In this document: positions 33,392-42,371 of the stretch, one piece after another
How positions within the stretch are numbered: the stretch's first letter is position 1
Layout: the number at the start of each line of letters is the position of its first letter
Assembly (NCBI GenBank): GCA_020848905.1
Contig: JADLHG010000063.1
Span: forward strand, 1 to 64,000
DNA length: 64,000 nucleotides
Direction: 5' to 3'
Origin: Deltaproteobacteria bacterium
Lineage (GTDB): Bacteria; Myxococcota_A; Polyangia; GCA-2747355; JADLHG01
Position numbers and translations under genes: made by a program
The notes under the pieces: generated by a model
The model's input: only the letters and a program-made list of their open reading frames with translations
Databases searched by the model: none
Told to the model about the DNA's origin: nothing

Positions 33392-33841
33392 ATGACCAAG
33401 ACCACCGAGCTCTGGGAACTCGTCAAGCTGGTGTCGGAGCGCTACGGCCAGCGTCTGCAGGCCCATCGATCGGCCAAGGGCGCGGGGAGCGAGCTCTCAG
33501 CCCTGACCGTGCAGCAGTTCCAGTACTTGCAAGCGGTCGGGGCGCTGCCCGGTCCCACGGTCGGAAGTCTGGCCAGCTATTTCGAGGTCACCTCGCCCAC
33601 GGCGACGTCGATCGTGAACCGGCTGGAGGGGGCGGGGTACGTCGAGAAGCGGCCGTCGGGGCGGGACAACCGGGTCCGCTTCGTGGTGCTGACCGCGCGA
33701 GGACGCAAGGTCCTGCGTGCGCAGGAGGACGCCTTTCGCGCGCTGGCCGAGGAGATCCGTGGGGCGCTGACCGCCTCGGAGCTGGCGGCGTACCAGGAGC
33801 TCACGGCCAAGGTGTGCGCGAAGCTGCCGCAGCTGGAGTAA
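33392..33841 (+). CDS. MarR-family transcriptional regulator
   Basis: The 149-residue protein has a MarR winged helix: LTVQQFQYLQAVGALPGPTV, VGSLASYFEVTSPTATSIVN (HTH), RLEGAGYVEKRPSGRDNRVR (wing, with the conserved RPSGRDNR-type Asp-Arg) and VLTARGRKVLRAQEDAF. It sits between two similar palindromes, one over its own promoter and one upstream of the hydrolase at 33951. It probably represses both. The ligand is unknown. Confidence 0.88.
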   Translation: MTKTTELWELVKLVSERYGQRLQAHRSAKGAGSELSALTVQQFQYLQAVGALPGPTVGSLASYFEVTSPTATSIVNRLEGAGYVEKRPSGRDNRVRFVVLTARGRKVLRAQEDAFRALAEEIRGALTASELAAYQELTAKVCAKLPQLE

Positions 33842-33864
33842 AAAAATTTGCCACGCATTGATAG

Positions 33865-33878
33865 ATAGAACGTTCTAT
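33865..33878. promoter_or_regulatory. Perfect palindrome upstream of hydrolase, likely MarR site
   Basis: ATAGAACGTTCTAT is a perfect 14-bp palindrome located 73 bp upstream of the hydrolase ATG. It shares the half-site GATAGA with the palindrome over the MarR promoter at 33371-33384, so one repressor may bind both. No strong -35/-10 pair could be assigned here. Confidence 0.5.
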
Positions 33879-33950
33879 ATGTAGTGGCCGGCGCGGGGAA
33901 TCTCGCCGGCCCCGGTAGCGACGCAGCCTGCAGCGAGAAAGGAGCTCGTC

Positions 33951-35468
33951 ATGGAACGCAGCGCGTATCTCGCCGGAGCCCTGGTAGTCGCGACCCTGAG
34001 CGCCTCCTGCGCCGCTCCGGGCCTTTTTTCGGAGCGCGAGCTCCGAGCCGCCAACCTTGGGAGGGTGAAGATGGACAAGGACCTGGGAGAGCTCTTGGTG
34101 CCGGAGAACCGCCGCCGGCCCGGTAGTCGCGTCATCGCTCTGCGCTTCCGCCGGCTCGGGCCCCTCGACGGGCGACCGGTCCTCCTCCACTTCACGGGAG
34201 GGCCGGGGATGAGCAACTTGAAGCACCGCTATCCCGAGGCGCTCCTCGGTACCTTCACGGTGGTGGAGGTCGGCTATCGGGGGATCGATTCGTCCACCCG
34301 GCTGCGGTGCGACGGGCTGAAGAACCAGCTTACAGCGCAAGACCTCCTCTCCGACGGAGGAAAGGTCCGGATGGCCCGCGCCTTCGACGACTGTGTGCGA
34401 AGCTGGCAAGCGGAGGGGCTGGACCTGAGGGGCTACCAGCTGGCCGACATGGTCGAGGACGCGGAGGACCTCCGCCGGGCCCTGGGCGTGCCGAAGGTGC
34501 ACCTCGTGGCGGACAGCTACGGTACGCGCCTCGCTCTCGAGTATCTCTCGCGTCACCCGGAGTCCGTGGTCCGCGCGGTCCTCATCGGCGCCAATCCACC
34601 GGGCCACTTCTTCTGGTCCTCCTCGGACCTCGAGGCCGCCTTCGCCGCGTACGAGCGAGTCACGGGCACGCCGGGGCTCGAGGCCGCCTTCCATCGGGTG
34701 CTCATGGGGCTGCCGGAGCGTAGCTGGGGCCTGCGCGTCGACCCCGACCGGATCCGGATCATGTCCTTCTTCCTGCTCTTCCATCGGAGCACCGCGCGCC
34801 GGGTCTTCACCGCCTTCTCGCGCGCGCACGAGAAGAACTCCACCTTCCGCCTCGCGCTGTTGTCGCTCGGCCACAATCTCGTGCTGCCGCGCATCATGGA
34901 CGAGTGGGGTGACCTCTTCTGGAAGGGGCTCATCACCGACTGGCAGCCCGACGCGGACTACCGGGCGCGCTCGGCGATGTCGCCGGGACGCTTCGGCTCG
35001 CCCCTCGGAGAGCTGCTCTTTGCGCCCCCCTACGACCCGGACTTTCTCGCGTATCGGGATGCGCCGCGTCCGCTCGCCGTGACCACGCCGACCTTGATCC
35101 TGAGCGGCGCGCTGGACTTCTCGACCCCGCCGGAGAACGCCCGCAAGGAGCTCGTCGAGCGTTACTCCGCGGTGCAGCAGCTCGTGGTCCCCTCCTACGG
35201 GCACGTGGCCGACTTCTGGGCCGAGCCGCGGGCGCTCTCCCGGGTCCTCGAGCAGTACCTGCTGCGGGGGAGGGTGCCCGAGGTCGAAGACCTCCCGGAC
35301 CGGAGCGCGCAGGTGCCGCGCTTCGTCACAAGGCCAGGGTTCAAGGGACACGAGCGACGGCCCTCGCGTCGCGCGACTGGCCCCTACGCCCTCGCCAGCA
35401 GCTCCAGCGCCCGCTCCGCGACGGGCCAGGCGTTGCGCGCGCAGTCGTTCACGCCGATGCCGCGATAG
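33951..35468 (+). CDS. Alpha/beta-hydrolase lipoprotein (peptidase S33 / TAP-like)
   Basis: The product (up to 505 residues) has a lipoprotein signal ending LSASC (Cys20). The core shows the oxyanion motif FTGGPG (about 81-86), nucleophile elbow VADSYGT (Ser189), Asp in SGALDFSTPPEN and His in PSYGHVAD, a complete catalytic triad of the prolyl aminopeptidase/TAP group. The last ~30 residues read into the convergent hemY gene (85-bp overlap) and have no family character, so the functional end is probably earlier. It follows a MarR gene and palindrome. The substrate may be a peptide or a xenobiotic ester. Confidence 0.75.
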   Translation: MERSAYLAGALVVATLSASCAAPGLFSERELRAANLGRVKMDKDLGELLVPENRRRPGSRVIALRFRRLGPLDGRPVLLHFTGGPGMSNLKHRYPEALLGTFTVVEVGYRGIDSSTRLRCDGLKNQLTAQDLLSDGGKVRMARAFDDCVRSWQAEGLDLRGYQLADMVEDAEDLRRALGVPKVHLVADSYGTRLALEYLSRHPESVVRAVLIGANPPGHFFWSSSDLEAAFAAYERVTGTPGLEAAFHRVLMGLPERSWGLRVDPDRIRIMSFFLLFHRSTARRVFTAFSRAHEKNSTFRLALLSLGHNLVLPRIMDEWGDLFWKGLITDWQPDADYRARSAMSPGRFGSPLGELLFAPPYDPDFLAYRDAPRPLAVTTPTLILSGALDFSTPPENARKELVERYSAVQQLVVPSYGHVADFWAEPRALSRVLEQYLLRGRVPEVEDLPDRSAQVPRFVTRPGFKGHERRPSRRATGPYALASSSSARSATGQALRAQSFTPMPR

Positions 35469-36802
35469 GCGTTGCCGGTGAGAAGCAGGCCCGGCAGCTG
35501 CGCCACGCGGGCGTCGAGTCGCTCGAGTCGCGCCGCGTGCCCCACGTTGTACTGCGGGATGGCCTGCGGCCAGCGGAAGAGGGTCACGAAGCTCGGCGCG
35601 GCTCGCACGCCGATGGACCGCGCGAGGTCCTCGCGGAGGAGCCCGAGGAGCGTGTCGTCGTCGAGGGCGGCGAGGGCACCGTCGCGTGCGCCACCCACCA
35701 TCACGCGCAGGAGCACCTGTCCGCTCGGGGCCTCGCGCGGAAAGATCGACGAGCTGAAGAGCGCGCCGAGCAGGCGCATCCCCTGGCCGCGCGGCACGAG
35801 GAAGCCGAAGCCGTCGAGAGGGTGCGGCACGTCCTCGCGCCGGTAGCCGAGGCAGGCCACGTTCAGCGAGGCGTACTCGATCGCCGCGAGCTCGCCGGCC
35901 AGCGTGGGTTCGAGCGCGTGGAGCAGCTCCGCCGCGGCGTAGGCGGGCCCGGCCAGGATCACCAGCTCGGCCTCGAGCGCCTGCGCGAGTCCCGGGCCGC
36001 CCACCTGCCAGCGCGGTCCCACCCGTTCGAGGCGGGTCACGCGCACGCCGCAGCGCACGGCGGGTCCGAGGGCGGCGGTCAGCGCGTCGGTGAGCTGCTG
36101 CATCCCCGCGCCGAGAGTCGTGAGGCGTCCCGTCGGTCCCGCGCCCGCGACCCCTTGCTTGCCGCCCTTCGCGCCGCGCCGCTCGCGTCGCCGCTGAAGC
36201 TGCAGCCGTACCATGCCGCGCACGAGGCTGCCGTACTGCTCCTCGACCTCCACGACCCGCGGGAAGCAGCTCCTCACGCTCAGGCGCTCGGGGTCACCGG
36301 CGTAGATCCCGCTCTGCATCGGGTCGATGAGCCAGCGCAGCCCCTCGGGGCCGATGCGCCGCCGCACGAAGCCCGCGATCGACTCATCGCCCTGCTCCTT
36401 GCGCCGGGGGACGAAGGGCTCGCCCAGGAGCCTGAGCTTCCCCGCCCAGGGGAGGAGCTGCGAGCGCGCGAGCTTCACCGGGTGCATCGGCACCGGCTCC
36501 AGGTGATCCCGCACGAAGAGGTAGCGGTTCTCGAAGGCGTCCGAGGCGGGAAGGAGCGCCGAGCTCAAGCCGAGCGCCTCGCAGAGCTCGAAGGTGCGCG
36601 GCTCCTTGTCGAGAAACCCGGCCGGCCCCGCCTCGCAGGAGAAGCCGTCCCGCGCCACGGTCCGGATCTTTCCGCCGGCGCGGCCCTCCGCCTCGAGCAC
36701 GGTCACGTCAACTTCGCGGCCCGCCTTCGCGGCCAGGCGCTGGAGCACGAACGCGGTGGCCAGGCCCGAGAGCCCGCCTCCAATCACGATGACCCGGGAC
36801 AT
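35384..36802 (-). CDS. hemY: Protoporphyrinogen oxidase, HemY type
   Basis: The 472-residue flavoprotein begins with the FAD Rossmann motif VIVIGGGLSGLATAFVLQRL and continues with VTVLEAEGRAGGKIRT. Further family features are CEAGPAGFLDKEP, RWLIDPMQSGIYAGDPERLS and the C-terminal LLLTGNAYRGIGVNDCARNA. It oxidises protoporphyrinogen IX to protoporphyrin IX in haem synthesis, using oxygen or another acceptor at the membrane. The start overlaps the stop of the upstream membrane protein (TGATG), so the two are coupled. No other haem genes are adjacent. Confidence 0.88.
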   Translation of the reverse strand: MSRVIVIGGGLSGLATAFVLQRLAAKAGREVDVTVLEAEGRAGGKIRTVARDGFSCEAGPAGFLDKEPRTFELCEALGLSSALLPASDAFENRYLFVRDHLEPVPMHPVKLARSQLLPWAGKLRLLGEPFVPRRKEQGDESIAGFVRRRIGPEGLRWLIDPMQSGIYAGDPERLSVRSCFPRVVEVEEQYGSLVRGMVRLQLQRRRERRGAKGGKQGVAGAGPTGRLTTLGAGMQQLTDALTAALGPAVRCGVRVTRLERVGPRWQVGGPGLAQALEAELVILAGPAYAAAELLHALEPTLAGELAAIEYASLNVACLGYRREDVPHPLDGFGFLVPRGQGMRLLGALFSSSIFPREAPSGQVLLRVMVGGARDGALAALDDDTLLGLLREDLARSIGVRAAPSFVTLFRWPQAIPQYNVGHAARLERLDARVAQLPGLLLTGNAYRGIGVNDCARNAWPVAERALELLARA

Positions 36803-39237
36803 CAGCCTTCCCTCCGACGGAGCCATGGCACGACGGCCATCGCATACACCGCCGCGGCGGCGAGCGCCACCCCCGAGAAGCCGATCGCGGTGGCGAGGAC
36901 GATCGCCAGCACCGAACCCACCACCGAGGCCACGGCGTTCAGGCCCCAGGCCCACGGGATGACCTGCGCGCGCGCCTGTCCTGCGTAGCGCAGGCCGAGC
37001 GGGAAGGGCATGCCGAGGACCAGCCCGACGGGGAAGATGACCAGCGCCGAGAGAGCCACGCGTGCGGCGAGGGGAAGGCCCAGCGCGGCGCGCAGGAGCA
37101 CGGGGCTGCCAAGCGCCACGAGCAGGAGCAGCGCCACCGCGAGGCAGAGGATCAGCACCAGCCGGCGCGGGAGCTCGGGGAGGTAGCCCACCAGGCGCTG
37201 GCTGAGCAGGCTGCCGAGCCCCGACGAGAGGAGCAGCGCGCCGACGACCGTGGCGAAGGTGTGCACCGGCTGCCCGATGAAGAGCGTGAAGCGCTGGATG
37301 AGCGCCATCTCCACCAGGATGAAGCCGAGCCCGAGGAGGAAGAAGTAGCCGAGGAGCGCGCCCGACCCCGCGAGCCCGTAGCGCCGGCCGATCCACAAGG
37401 GGAGGAGGATGAGGAGCAGCGCGAGGAGCCCGGCCTGCGCGAGCACGATCAGCAGCACCACCTCGCCCACCGGTTGATCCTCGAGCGCCCAGCGCGCGCG
37501 GTCGGCCTGGCTGAAGACGCTGCGGAAGGTGGCGAGCGAGAGGTCGCGCCAGCGCGTCTGCTGGTTGAAGAAGGGCCGGTCGTCGGTGGCCGGGCGAAGC
37601 TGCTTCGCGCTCTCGTCGTAGAGGCGTTCGAGCGTCTCGGGGGCCGCGGCGAGGAGCTGGCGGTAGATCCCCGGTCCCGCCTCGAGCCCGGGCAGGTGCA
37701 GCACGCGCAGGCCGAAGCGGTTCAGAATCGTCGAGTCCGCGCGCACCTCCTCGGCAGAAAGCGGGGCGCGGCTCACCACGAGCACGCTGAAGAAGCTCGG
37801 CTCGGTGCCGAGCGCGTAGGCCAGCACGTGGCGCCTCGAGTCGGCCACGCCGTGCGCCTCGAGCGCCGCGCGGGCGGTGGCGGCGAGCCGCGGGAGCTGC
37901 GCTTCGGGGCGGCTGATCCAGAGGCGTCCGCGCTCGGTCAGGTGCGCGAGGTAGTCGCGCAGCGCCTCCACCGTGACGACGTAGTTCTCGGCCAGGCTCA
38001 TCGCCCCCGACGCGGTGGCGGCGTTGCTGATCGTGTGCCCGGCCAGGATCGCGTCGAAGCGCTCGCCGCGCCGCCGGATGAAGCTTCGGGCCTCGTCGGT
38101 GTGGAGCTCGACCCGCGGGTCGCTGAAGATGTCCCCCACGAAGCGCGCCATCTCCGTCGCGACGAGGTCGTTGATCAGCGGATTCACCTCTACCGCCACC
38201 ACGCGCCGCGCCCCCGCGCGGAGCGCCGCCGCGACGTGCCAGCCGCCCCCCGAGCCGATCACCAGCACCGATTGCCCGGGCCGCAAGATCTGCTGGCGGA
38301 AGTCGGCGAGTCCTTCCTTCCCCGTCGGCCGCCCCGCGACGCGCGGCATGCGCGTCACCGCCGTCCCGCCGTCGATCAGGATCTGCCGCCCCCACGGCGC
38401 GCGCATCACGTCCACCCGCGAGATCGCGTTCCAGCCGGTGTAGAGGCTGGCGCCCTTCTCGAGCAGCTCCTGCACCGGCACGGGCCCGAGGGTCTTGTTC
38501 TGCGAGATACGGATCGGGACCACGCGCTCGGCGTAGGGGCTCGCCGCGAAGAGCAGGAGCAGGGCCCCGACGGCCGCATAGCGCCCCTCTCGCCCCGCGA
38601 AGAAGGCCGTCGCGCCGGCCGCGAGCGCGGCGCTGGCCACGATGGCCCCCGAGCCGCCGGCGAAGCGCAGGGTCACGATCACGAGCAGGCAGCCGAGCGC
38701 GGCCCCGACGAGGTCGTAGAAGTAGATGCGGCCCGCCTGCGCGGCGTAGCGCTTGAGCAGGAGCGCCGCGGCGAGCCCGGAGAAGACGAAGGGGAGCGCG
38801 ATGCACAGGAGATAGAGCGGCGCGTAGAGCAGCTGCCACGGGTCCCCGAGGAGCGAGAAGGGGGCGAACGGGATGCGGTTCGCGAGCGCGAAGCCGCCGA
38901 GCGTGCTCGCGACCTGTCCCGCGCAGAGCCAGGGGAGCGCGCGCTCGGGGGCGAGGGCGGAGAGGCGCGAGCTCAACGTGAGCAGGACCCCCGAGAGCCC
39001 GAAGCCGAGCATGGCCGTGCTGACCACGAGGAAGGCGAAGTGGTACCAGAGCGCGACCGAGAGCACGCGGGTCCAGGTGACCTGCAGGAGGAGCGTGGCG
39101 GCCGAGAGGGCGAGCAGGCCGAGCTTGAGGCGGAGCGGGGCGGAGGCCGTGTCGGCGGGAGGCTCCGTCGCGGCAGCGCCCCCGGTGGGGAGCGGCGCCG
39201 GGGGGCCGCCTCGCCGCGTGGACGATCGACGGCCCAT
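36802..39237 (-). CDS. Polytopic membrane protein with spermidine-synthase-like domain
   Basis: The 811-residue protein has about seven to eight N-terminal hydrophobic segments (to about residue 225). A spermidine synthase-like AdoMet fold follows (about 260-500: LVIGSGGGWHVAAALRAGAR, VVAVEVNPLINDLV, DARSF-like DEARSFIRR), then a second group of hydrophobic segments (about 590-805). Aminopropyl transfer is not assured, since these membrane fusions are mostly uncharacterised. A Ser/Arg/Pro-rich N-terminus precedes the first segment. It is coupled to hemY. Confidence 0.75.
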   Translation of the reverse strand: MGRRSSTRRGGPPAPLPTGGAAATEPPADTASAPLRLKLGLLALSAATLLLQVTWTRVLSVALWYHFAFLVVSTAMLGFGLSGVLLTLSSRLSALAPERALPWLCAGQVASTLGGFALANRIPFAPFSLLGDPWQLLYAPLYLLCIALPFVFSGLAAALLLKRYAAQAGRIYFYDLVGAALGCLLVIVTLRFAGGSGAIVASAALAAGATAFFAGREGRYAAVGALLLLFAASPYAERVVPIRISQNKTLGPVPVQELLEKGASLYTGWNAISRVDVMRAPWGRQILIDGGTAVTRMPRVAGRPTGKEGLADFRQQILRPGQSVLVIGSGGGWHVAAALRAGARRVVAVEVNPLINDLVATEMARFVGDIFSDPRVELHTDEARSFIRRRGERFDAILAGHTISNAATASGAMSLAENYVVTVEALRDYLAHLTERGRLWISRPEAQLPRLAATARAALEAHGVADSRRHVLAYALGTEPSFFSVLVVSRAPLSAEEVRADSTILNRFGLRVLHLPGLEAGPGIYRQLLAAAPETLERLYDESAKQLRPATDDRPFFNQQTRWRDLSLATFRSVFSQADRARWALEDQPVGEVVLLIVLAQAGLLALLLILLPLWIGRRYGLAGSGALLGYFFLLGLGFILVEMALIQRFTLFIGQPVHTFATVVGALLLSSGLGSLLSQRLVGYLPELPRRLVLILCLAVALLLLVALGSPVLLRAALGLPLAARVALSALVIFPVGLVLGMPFPLGLRYAGQARAQVIPWAWGLNAVASVVGSVLAIVLATAIGFSGVALAAAAVYAMAVVPWLRRREG

Positions 39238-39282
39238 GGTTCTAGGTCGAGAGCCCTGGTTCGGCGAGTGAACGTGGGTGCA

Positions 39283-40392
39283 TCAGGGCATCGCACCCGT
39301 CGGGTGCAGGCAGGTCACGCCGTTCGGATTCGGCCCCACCTCCACCGTGGAGAGCACCTTGCCGCTCGTCGCGTCCACGCTCTGCAGCGTGCTGTCCACC
39401 ATGTTGGTGATCCAGACGCGCGACCCGTGCTCCTCGACCACCACGCCGTGCGGGCCCTTGCCCACCTTCGCCGTGAGCTCCACCGCGCCCGTCGTCGCGT
39501 TCAGCCGGTAGAGCGAATCCCCCGTCGGCGCGCCGTTCAGGACCCCTTGATCGGCCACCCAGAGCTGCTTGCTGTCCGCCGTCGGGTAGAGCTGGAGCGG
39601 ACCCACCGCTCCGGAGGGCAGGTCGAAGGTCTTGAGCTCCCGGGTCTTCAAATCGAGGCGCGCTACCTGTTTCTTGTCGAAGAGCGTGACGAAGGCCGCG
39701 CTCCCGTCGGGGAGGACGGCGGCCTGCACGGCGATCCCGTCCACGTCGACCGTCGTGACCTTGCCGTCGGCGAGGTCCACGAGCTGAATCGAGCCGTCGG
39801 TCATCCCCGCCACGACGAGCTGCTTGCCGTCCGGGGTCAGCCGCGCGCCGTGCGGGCCCGTCTTCGCCGGGAGCGCGAACTTGCGCAGGATGCTCCCGGC
39901 CGCGAGGTCTACCTCGAAGACCACGTTCGCCTCGGTCGCGGTGACGTAGGCCTTGCCGTTGCCGAGCACCACGTGCGCCAGGTGCGCCATCACGCCGAGC
40001 GGGATGCGCTTCTTCACCGCGTAGGTCGTGGGGTCGATGCCGACGAGCTGGTCGGGCTCGTTCTCGTGCCCCGTGTGCCCGCCCCCTCCGTGATTCATGT
40101 TCCCCGTGGCCCAGACGAGCCTGCCATCGGGCGCGCCCTGCACGTTGTGCACGAGCACTCCGACGGGGTGGCCGTCCTGGCTCGTGTACTGCAGCGAGGC
40201 CTTGCCGAGGAGCTTCCCGCTGTTCGCCTCCACCGCGGCGACCTGTCCCTGGTCCTCCACCGCCACGAAGATCGTGGTCGTCGAGACCGGCTTCGATACC
40301 CCCTGGTCCGCGCTGCCGCCGCCATCCGGCGCGGTCGTCGTCGTGCTGCTGCAGGCCACGAGCGCCGCGAGTCCCAAGACCGCTACCTTCAT
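39283..40392 (-). CDS. YncE-like beta-propeller lipoprotein
   Basis: The 369-residue protein has a lipoprotein signal (LGLAALVACSS, Cys14) and a short Asp/Gly linker. Repeated propeller blades of about 40-45 residues follow (TTIFVAVEDQGQVAAVEANS, GPHGARLTPDGKQLVVAGMT, GKGPHGVVVEEHGSRVWITN). An insertion rich in His (GNMNHGGGGHTGHENEP, about 95-110) could bind metal. It lies in a gene set with nitric-oxide and anaerobic-respiration features, so a role as an electron-transfer or metal-binding accessory is possible but unproved. Confidence 0.72.
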   Translation of the reverse strand: MKVAVLGLAALVACSSTTTTAPDGGGSADQGVSKPVSTTTIFVAVEDQGQVAAVEANSGKLLGKASLQYTSQDGHPVGVLVHNVQGAPDGRLVWATGNMNHGGGGHTGHENEPDQLVGIDPTTYAVKKRIPLGVMAHLAHVVLGNGKAYVTATEANVVFEVDLAAGSILRKFALPAKTGPHGARLTPDGKQLVVAGMTDGSIQLVDLADGKVTTVDVDGIAVQAAVLPDGSAAFVTLFDKKQVARLDLKTRELKTFDLPSGAVGPLQLYPTADSKQLWVADQGVLNGAPTGDSLYRLNATTGAVELTAKVGKGPHGVVVEEHGSRVWITNMVDSTLQSVDATSGKVLSTVEVGPNPNGVTCLHPTGAMP

Positions 40393-40427
40393 GCTCGACC
40401 TCCTCGATGTTCGCTCACGCGGGCGCG

Positions 40428-40889
40428 TCATCCTTCCTCGGATCGGGACGCTCTGCCGGGGTCCACGTCGAGCGAAGGACCGCGGACGCGTCGAGCGGCG
40501 AGCGCGACAAAGTACAACAGCGCCGCAACCTGCAGCAAGGTGCCGGCGAGCGTGAGCACATAGCTCGCAAGCGAGCTCGCGTGATAGGCGCCGAAGAGGC
40601 TGCGGAGCAGCGTGCCGAGGTTGAGCAGCGCGTAGAGACTCCAGCCTTGCACCGCGGTGGGCCAGTACGGCGGGTCCTTCCGCCGCGGGAACATCCACAG
40701 CGCCACGCCCATGATCATCTGCATCACGCCGCCCACCAGAATGAGATGCACGTGCACGCCCCGGTAGGCGTGCGCCCAGCCGAGCGCCGGCACGCGATGC
40801 GCGAGAAACATGGTGAGCCCGAGCAGGGTTCCGAGGACGAAGCAGACGAGCGCCGTGCGGATCATCCAGCGCAGGTAGAGGAACTTCAT
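40428..40889 (-). CDS. Four-span membrane protein resembling heme-copper oxidase subunit I fragments
   Basis: The 153-residue protein has about four hydrophobic segments and conserved His residues in AYRGVHVHLILVGGVMQMIM, followed by GVALWMFPR. This resembles short subunit-I-like proteins found beside NnrS and denitrification genes. It lies 35 nt upstream of the YncE-like gene in the same direction. Haem binding by the His residues is inferred. Confidence 0.55.
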   Translation of the reverse strand: MKFLYLRWMIRTALVCFVLGTLLGLTMFLAHRVPALGWAHAYRGVHVHLILVGGVMQMIMGVALWMFPRRKDPPYWPTAVQGWSLYALLNLGTLLRSLFGAYHASSLASYVLTLAGTLLQVAALLYFVALAARRVRGPSLDVDPGRASRSEEG

Positions 40890-40934
40890 GCGTGGGCCTC
40901 AGAGCGGGCCTTATTGACACGGTTTTCCAAAAAA

Positions 40935-40948
40935 TTGACTCGAATCAA
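40935..40948. promoter_or_regulatory. FNR/DNR-type box between divergent anaerobic genes
   Basis: TTGACTCGAATCAA matches the Crp/FNR-family consensus TTGAT-N4-ATCAA at nine of ten fixed positions. It lies 46 bp upstream of the minus-strand gene starting at 40889 and 90 bp upstream of the porin ATG at 41038. Regulation by an oxygen- or NO-sensing Crp/FNR protein fits the NnrS neighbour. Confidence 0.65.
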
Positions 40949-41037
40949 GGATCAAGTGTGATCAGGTCAAGGTGCGAGTGGTCGACGAGCATAGCGTGAC
41001 CTCGCACGCCCACCTGTGGATCACGCGGAGAAAGAGA

Positions 41038-42351
41038 ATGTATCTGAGTGGACGACGGACGCCAGCGCTCATCGTTGTAGCCTCCCTTTTCTTGGTACCC
41101 GGTGCAAGTCGGGCCGCGGACGAGCTGCCGCTGCTGTCGATCAAGCTCGGCAAGAAGGTGGAGTTCATCCCGCACCTCGAGTACCGGCCGCGCTTCATCG
41201 GGCATAGCGGCAAGGACTTCAAGGCCGGCCCCGGCTATCACGCGGTGACCCACCGCGCGCGCCTCGGCCTCGAGGCCAAGCTCTTCGAGTGGGCCTCCGT
41301 GATGATCCAGGCCCAGGACGTGCGCACCTGGGGCGAGGAGCTGGACCCGCAAGGGGACTACAAGTCCGACGGTTTCGACATGCACCAGGCCTGGGCCGAG
41401 CTGCGCTGTCCGCTCGGGCTCGCGCTCCGCATCGGACGGCAGGAGATCGTCCTCGACAACGAGCGACTCGTCGGCGCCGGCAACTGGACGGATCAAGGGC
41501 GCGCGCTGAACGCCATCAACTTCACCGCCGAGCACAAGGGGCTCACGACCAAGCTCTTCTGGGCGCGCATCGGCGAGAAGGACGTCTACCAGGCCGACGA
41601 CAAGGGGAACGCCGTGCGCGGGACCCCGGGGGACATCGACCTCGGCGCGGTCTGGCTGCGCTACGGCAAGCTCAAGGCGGTGCGCCCGTCGATCATGCTG
41701 ATCTACGATCGGAACGGGTCGCTCCCCCGCAACCGCTTCACGCTCGGGGCCTACCTCGAGGGAGAGCCGGCCGCCGGACTCTTCTACAGCGGAGAGTTCT
41801 TCTACCAGACCGGCTGGCAGGACCAGGGTGCCGCGCAGAAGACCATCGCGGCCTTCATGGGTGCGGTGAAGCTCGGCTACACCCTCCCGGTGAAGCTCGC
41901 CCCGATGATCCAGGGCTGGTTCGAATACCTCTCGGGCGACGACGACGCCAAGGACGACAAGCTCAAGACCTTCGACACGCTGTACGGCACGAACCACAAG
42001 TTCTACGGCTACATGGATTTCTTCCTGAACCTGCCCAAGGACACGGCGAACATGGGCCTGATGGACCTCGGCGGCCGCCTGCAGGTCTCGCCCGCCAAGG
42101 GCTTCACCGTCTGGGCCGACTTCCATTACTTCTGGATGGGCAAGAAGCTCAGCACGCCCGCGGGCGGGGTGATCCAGCTCGGCCCCGAGGTAGATCTGGT
42201 GGTCAACTACCGCTACAACAAGCTCCTCGGCGCGCAGGCCGGTTTCGGCGTGATGGTCCCTACGCGCGGCATGACCTGCATCCGTGGCGGCTGCCGGGAC
42301 GATCGCTCGACGGAGACGTTCGGGTACGTGATGGGCGATGTGACCTTCTAG
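41038..42351 (+). CDS. Outer-membrane porin of the alginate-export (AlgE-like) family
   Basis: The 437-residue protein starts at ATG 41038 and has a signal peptide (PALIVVASLFLVPGASRA, cut before ADE). The mature part is a beta-barrel with alternating hydrophobic residues, in the style of alginate export proteins: FEWASVMIQAQDVRTWGEEL, GFDMHQAWAELRC, LRIGRQEIVLDNERLVG and VWADFHYFWMGKKLSTP. The R-x-G-R-Q-E-I motif is typical. Porins of this kind often accompany denitrification genes. An FNR-type box lies upstream and NnrS follows after 20 nt. Confidence 0.75.
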   Translation: MYLSGRRTPALIVVASLFLVPGASRAADELPLLSIKLGKKVEFIPHLEYRPRFIGHSGKDFKAGPGYHAVTHRARLGLEAKLFEWASVMIQAQDVRTWGEELDPQGDYKSDGFDMHQAWAELRCPLGLALRIGRQEIVLDNERLVGAGNWTDQGRALNAINFTAEHKGLTTKLFWARIGEKDVYQADDKGNAVRGTPGDIDLGAVWLRYGKLKAVRPSIMLIYDRNGSLPRNRFTLGAYLEGEPAAGLFYSGEFFYQTGWQDQGAAQKTIAAFMGAVKLGYTLPVKLAPMIQGWFEYLSGDDDAKDDKLKTFDTLYGTNHKFYGYMDFFLNLPKDTANMGLMDLGGRLQVSPAKGFTVWADFHYFWMGKKLSTPAGGVIQLGPEVDLVVNYRYNKLLGAQAGFGVMVPTRGMTCIRGGCRDDRSTETFGYVMGDVTF

Positions 42352-42371
42352 TGCTATAGCTCTCCGGCACG

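Noticed and set aside
33841-33850. Intrinsic terminator after the MarR gene
   Set aside because: A small AGCTG/CAGCT stem is followed by an A-tract rather than a T-tract on the coding strand.
35384-35468. Functional C-terminal extension of the hydrolase inside hemY
   Set aside because: These residues (Ser/Arg-rich) have no family character, and the overlap covers the conserved end of hemY on the other strand.
35384-38839. A 1151-codon open frame extending hemY upstream through the spermidine-synthase-like gene
   Set aside because: The extra part is an Arg/Ala/Pro-rich shadow of the 36802-39237 gene in another frame. Family sequence starts at 36802.
37261-40563. A 1100-codon open frame on the plus strand
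   Set aside because: It is antisense to two well-supported genes, with highly charged low-complexity composition typical of GC-rich shadows.
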